A DNA stretch of 6,576 bases from JANXQG01 sp037147235 (GTDB taxonomy: Bacteria; Planctomycetota; Planctomycetia; Pirellulales; Thermoguttaceae): contig JBAWVO010000342.1 of assembly GCA_037147235.1 (NCBI GenBank), positions 1-6,576 of the forward strand, in the 5' to 3' direction. Below, piece by piece: positions 6,284 to 6,576 of the stretch (the stretch's first letter is position 1; each line of letters opens with the position of its first letter). The notes beneath the pieces were generated by a model. It searched no databases, was not told the DNA's origin, and worked only from the letters and a program-made list of their open reading frames with translations. The translations under genes and the position numbers were made by a program.

Positions 6284-6530
6284 CATGTGGCCCCCAAGGG
6301 TTCGCACTTGATCCGTTATTATGGCTACTATTCCAACAAGGCCCGCGGCATGCGGAAGAAGGCGGCAGCCATTCTCCCCTCTCCCGTACTCGGGAGAGGG
6401 GCCGGGGTGAGGGCATGAACGACCACTCCCCAGCCCCCCGCCGCGCGAGTCCGACCTGGGCCATGCTCATCAAGCGGGTCTAGGAGATTGACCCGCTGTG
6501 CTGTTCTAAGTACTCGTCCAAAAACAACTT
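6284..6530 (+). pseudogene. Decayed 3' fragment of an IS91-family transposase
   Basis: In plus frame 2 from 6284 the sequence reads HVAPKGSHLIRYYGYYSN followed by KARGMRKKAAA, which matches the conserved C-terminal part of IS91-type transposases. That frame then enters a hairpin repeat and stops at TGA 6416-6418. The reading resumes in frame 1 (6457-6480) as WAMLIKRV, meets TAG at 6481-6483 where the family has Tyr, and continues EIDPLCCSKYSSK. Intact relatives read roughly DPL-C-PKCG here, so a zinc-ribbon Cys has become Tyr. The N-terminal HUH nuclease part is missing and the right end is cut by another hairpin repeat at 6531. The fragment is non-functional: frameshifted, stopped and truncated on both sides. 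Recognition is by memory of the family. Confidence 0.75.
6374..6413. repeat. Hairpin repeat inserted in the transposase relic
   Basis: A perfect 11-bp inverted repeat (6376-6386 and 6391-6401) with the 4-nt loop TACT is followed by the tail CCGGGGTGAGGG (6402-6413). This CCCTCTCCC...GGTGAGGG type is a repeat I recognise from intergenic regions of several GC-rich bacteria. Here it interrupts a former reading frame: transposase-like residues lie on both sides but in different frames. Confidence 0.8.
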
Positions 6531-6576
6531 GTGGTGCGGGCGTCTCGCCTGCGCATGCAGCCGGGACGGCCGCACC
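6531..6576. repeat. Second copy of the GTGGTGCGGGCGT hairpin repeat, cut by window end
   Basis: The first 22 nt (6531-6552) are identical to the left arm of the repeat at 2378. The right arm 6557-6576 pairs with 6533-6552 at 17 of 20 positions (one of the three mismatches is a G-T pair), around a 4-nt loop GCAT. The loop is far shorter than the 21 nt of the other copy, and the outer end of the right arm lies beyond the window. It abuts the degraded zinc-ribbon end of the transposase relic. Confidence 0.85.

Larger units (their letters stand above)
6086..6576. other. Gene-poor right flank made of decayed and repeated DNA
   Basis: These 491 bp contain no intact gene. They hold, from the symporter outward, a candidate promoter, a possible minus-strand protein stub, the IS91-type transposase relic, and two hairpin repeats. 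The arrangement looks like an old insertion that cut into the 5' side of the symporter cluster and was then itself broken up. Confidence 0.6.

Noticed and set aside
6139..6483. Plus-strand 114-residue open frame as a real gene
   Set aside because: Only its last part (WAMLIKRV) is transposase-like; the rest is out of frame with the transposase reading or lies in the hairpin repeat, so the frame is accidental.

Overview
The window looks like an accessory metabolic region of a GC-rich bacterium. The best guess is a planctomycete of the Pirellulales type. That guess rests on the paralog-rich family mix (SSS symporter, URO-D-like methyltransferase, secreted alpha/beta hydrolase, LarA-like protein), an IS91-type transposase relic, and small intergenic hairpin repeats of a kind I associate with those genomes. 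No marker gene proves the taxon.

Every intact gene lies on the minus strand, so the window is read from right to left. Positions 6086-6576 hold debris: the decayed 3' part of an IS91-family transposase on the plus strand, interrupted by one hairpin repeat and cut off by a second. Behind it, on the minus strand, is a possible C-terminal stub of an unidentified protein. A compact cluster follows: an SSS-family sodium:solute symporter (6085-4436), 29 bp, a URO-D-superfamily protein of the methyltransferase-like type (4406-3147), an ATGA overlap, a HicB-like antitoxin (3150-2770), 9 bp, and a HicA-like mRNA interferase toxin (2760-2524). The spacing suggests one transcript, with the toxin-antitoxin pair translationally coupled to the metabolic gene.

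A 313-bp intergenic stretch (2211-2523) carries a long imperfect inverted repeat and a candidate promoter. It separates this cluster from a second pair: an exported alpha/beta hydrolase (2210-1341) and, about 37 bp later, a LarA-like (lactate racemase domain) protein (1303-44). The last gene ends inside a tandem array of a 7-bp unit at the left edge of the window.

A plausible but unproven reading of the metabolism is as follows. The exported hydrolase releases a small ester-linked or organic-acid compound, the symporter imports a small solute, and the LarA-like and URO-D-like enzymes act on the products inside the cell. I see no clearly new defence or mobile system. The most notable points are the HicBA pair coupled to a metabolic gene, the changed metal or sodium ligands in two proteins, and the layered decay at the right edge.
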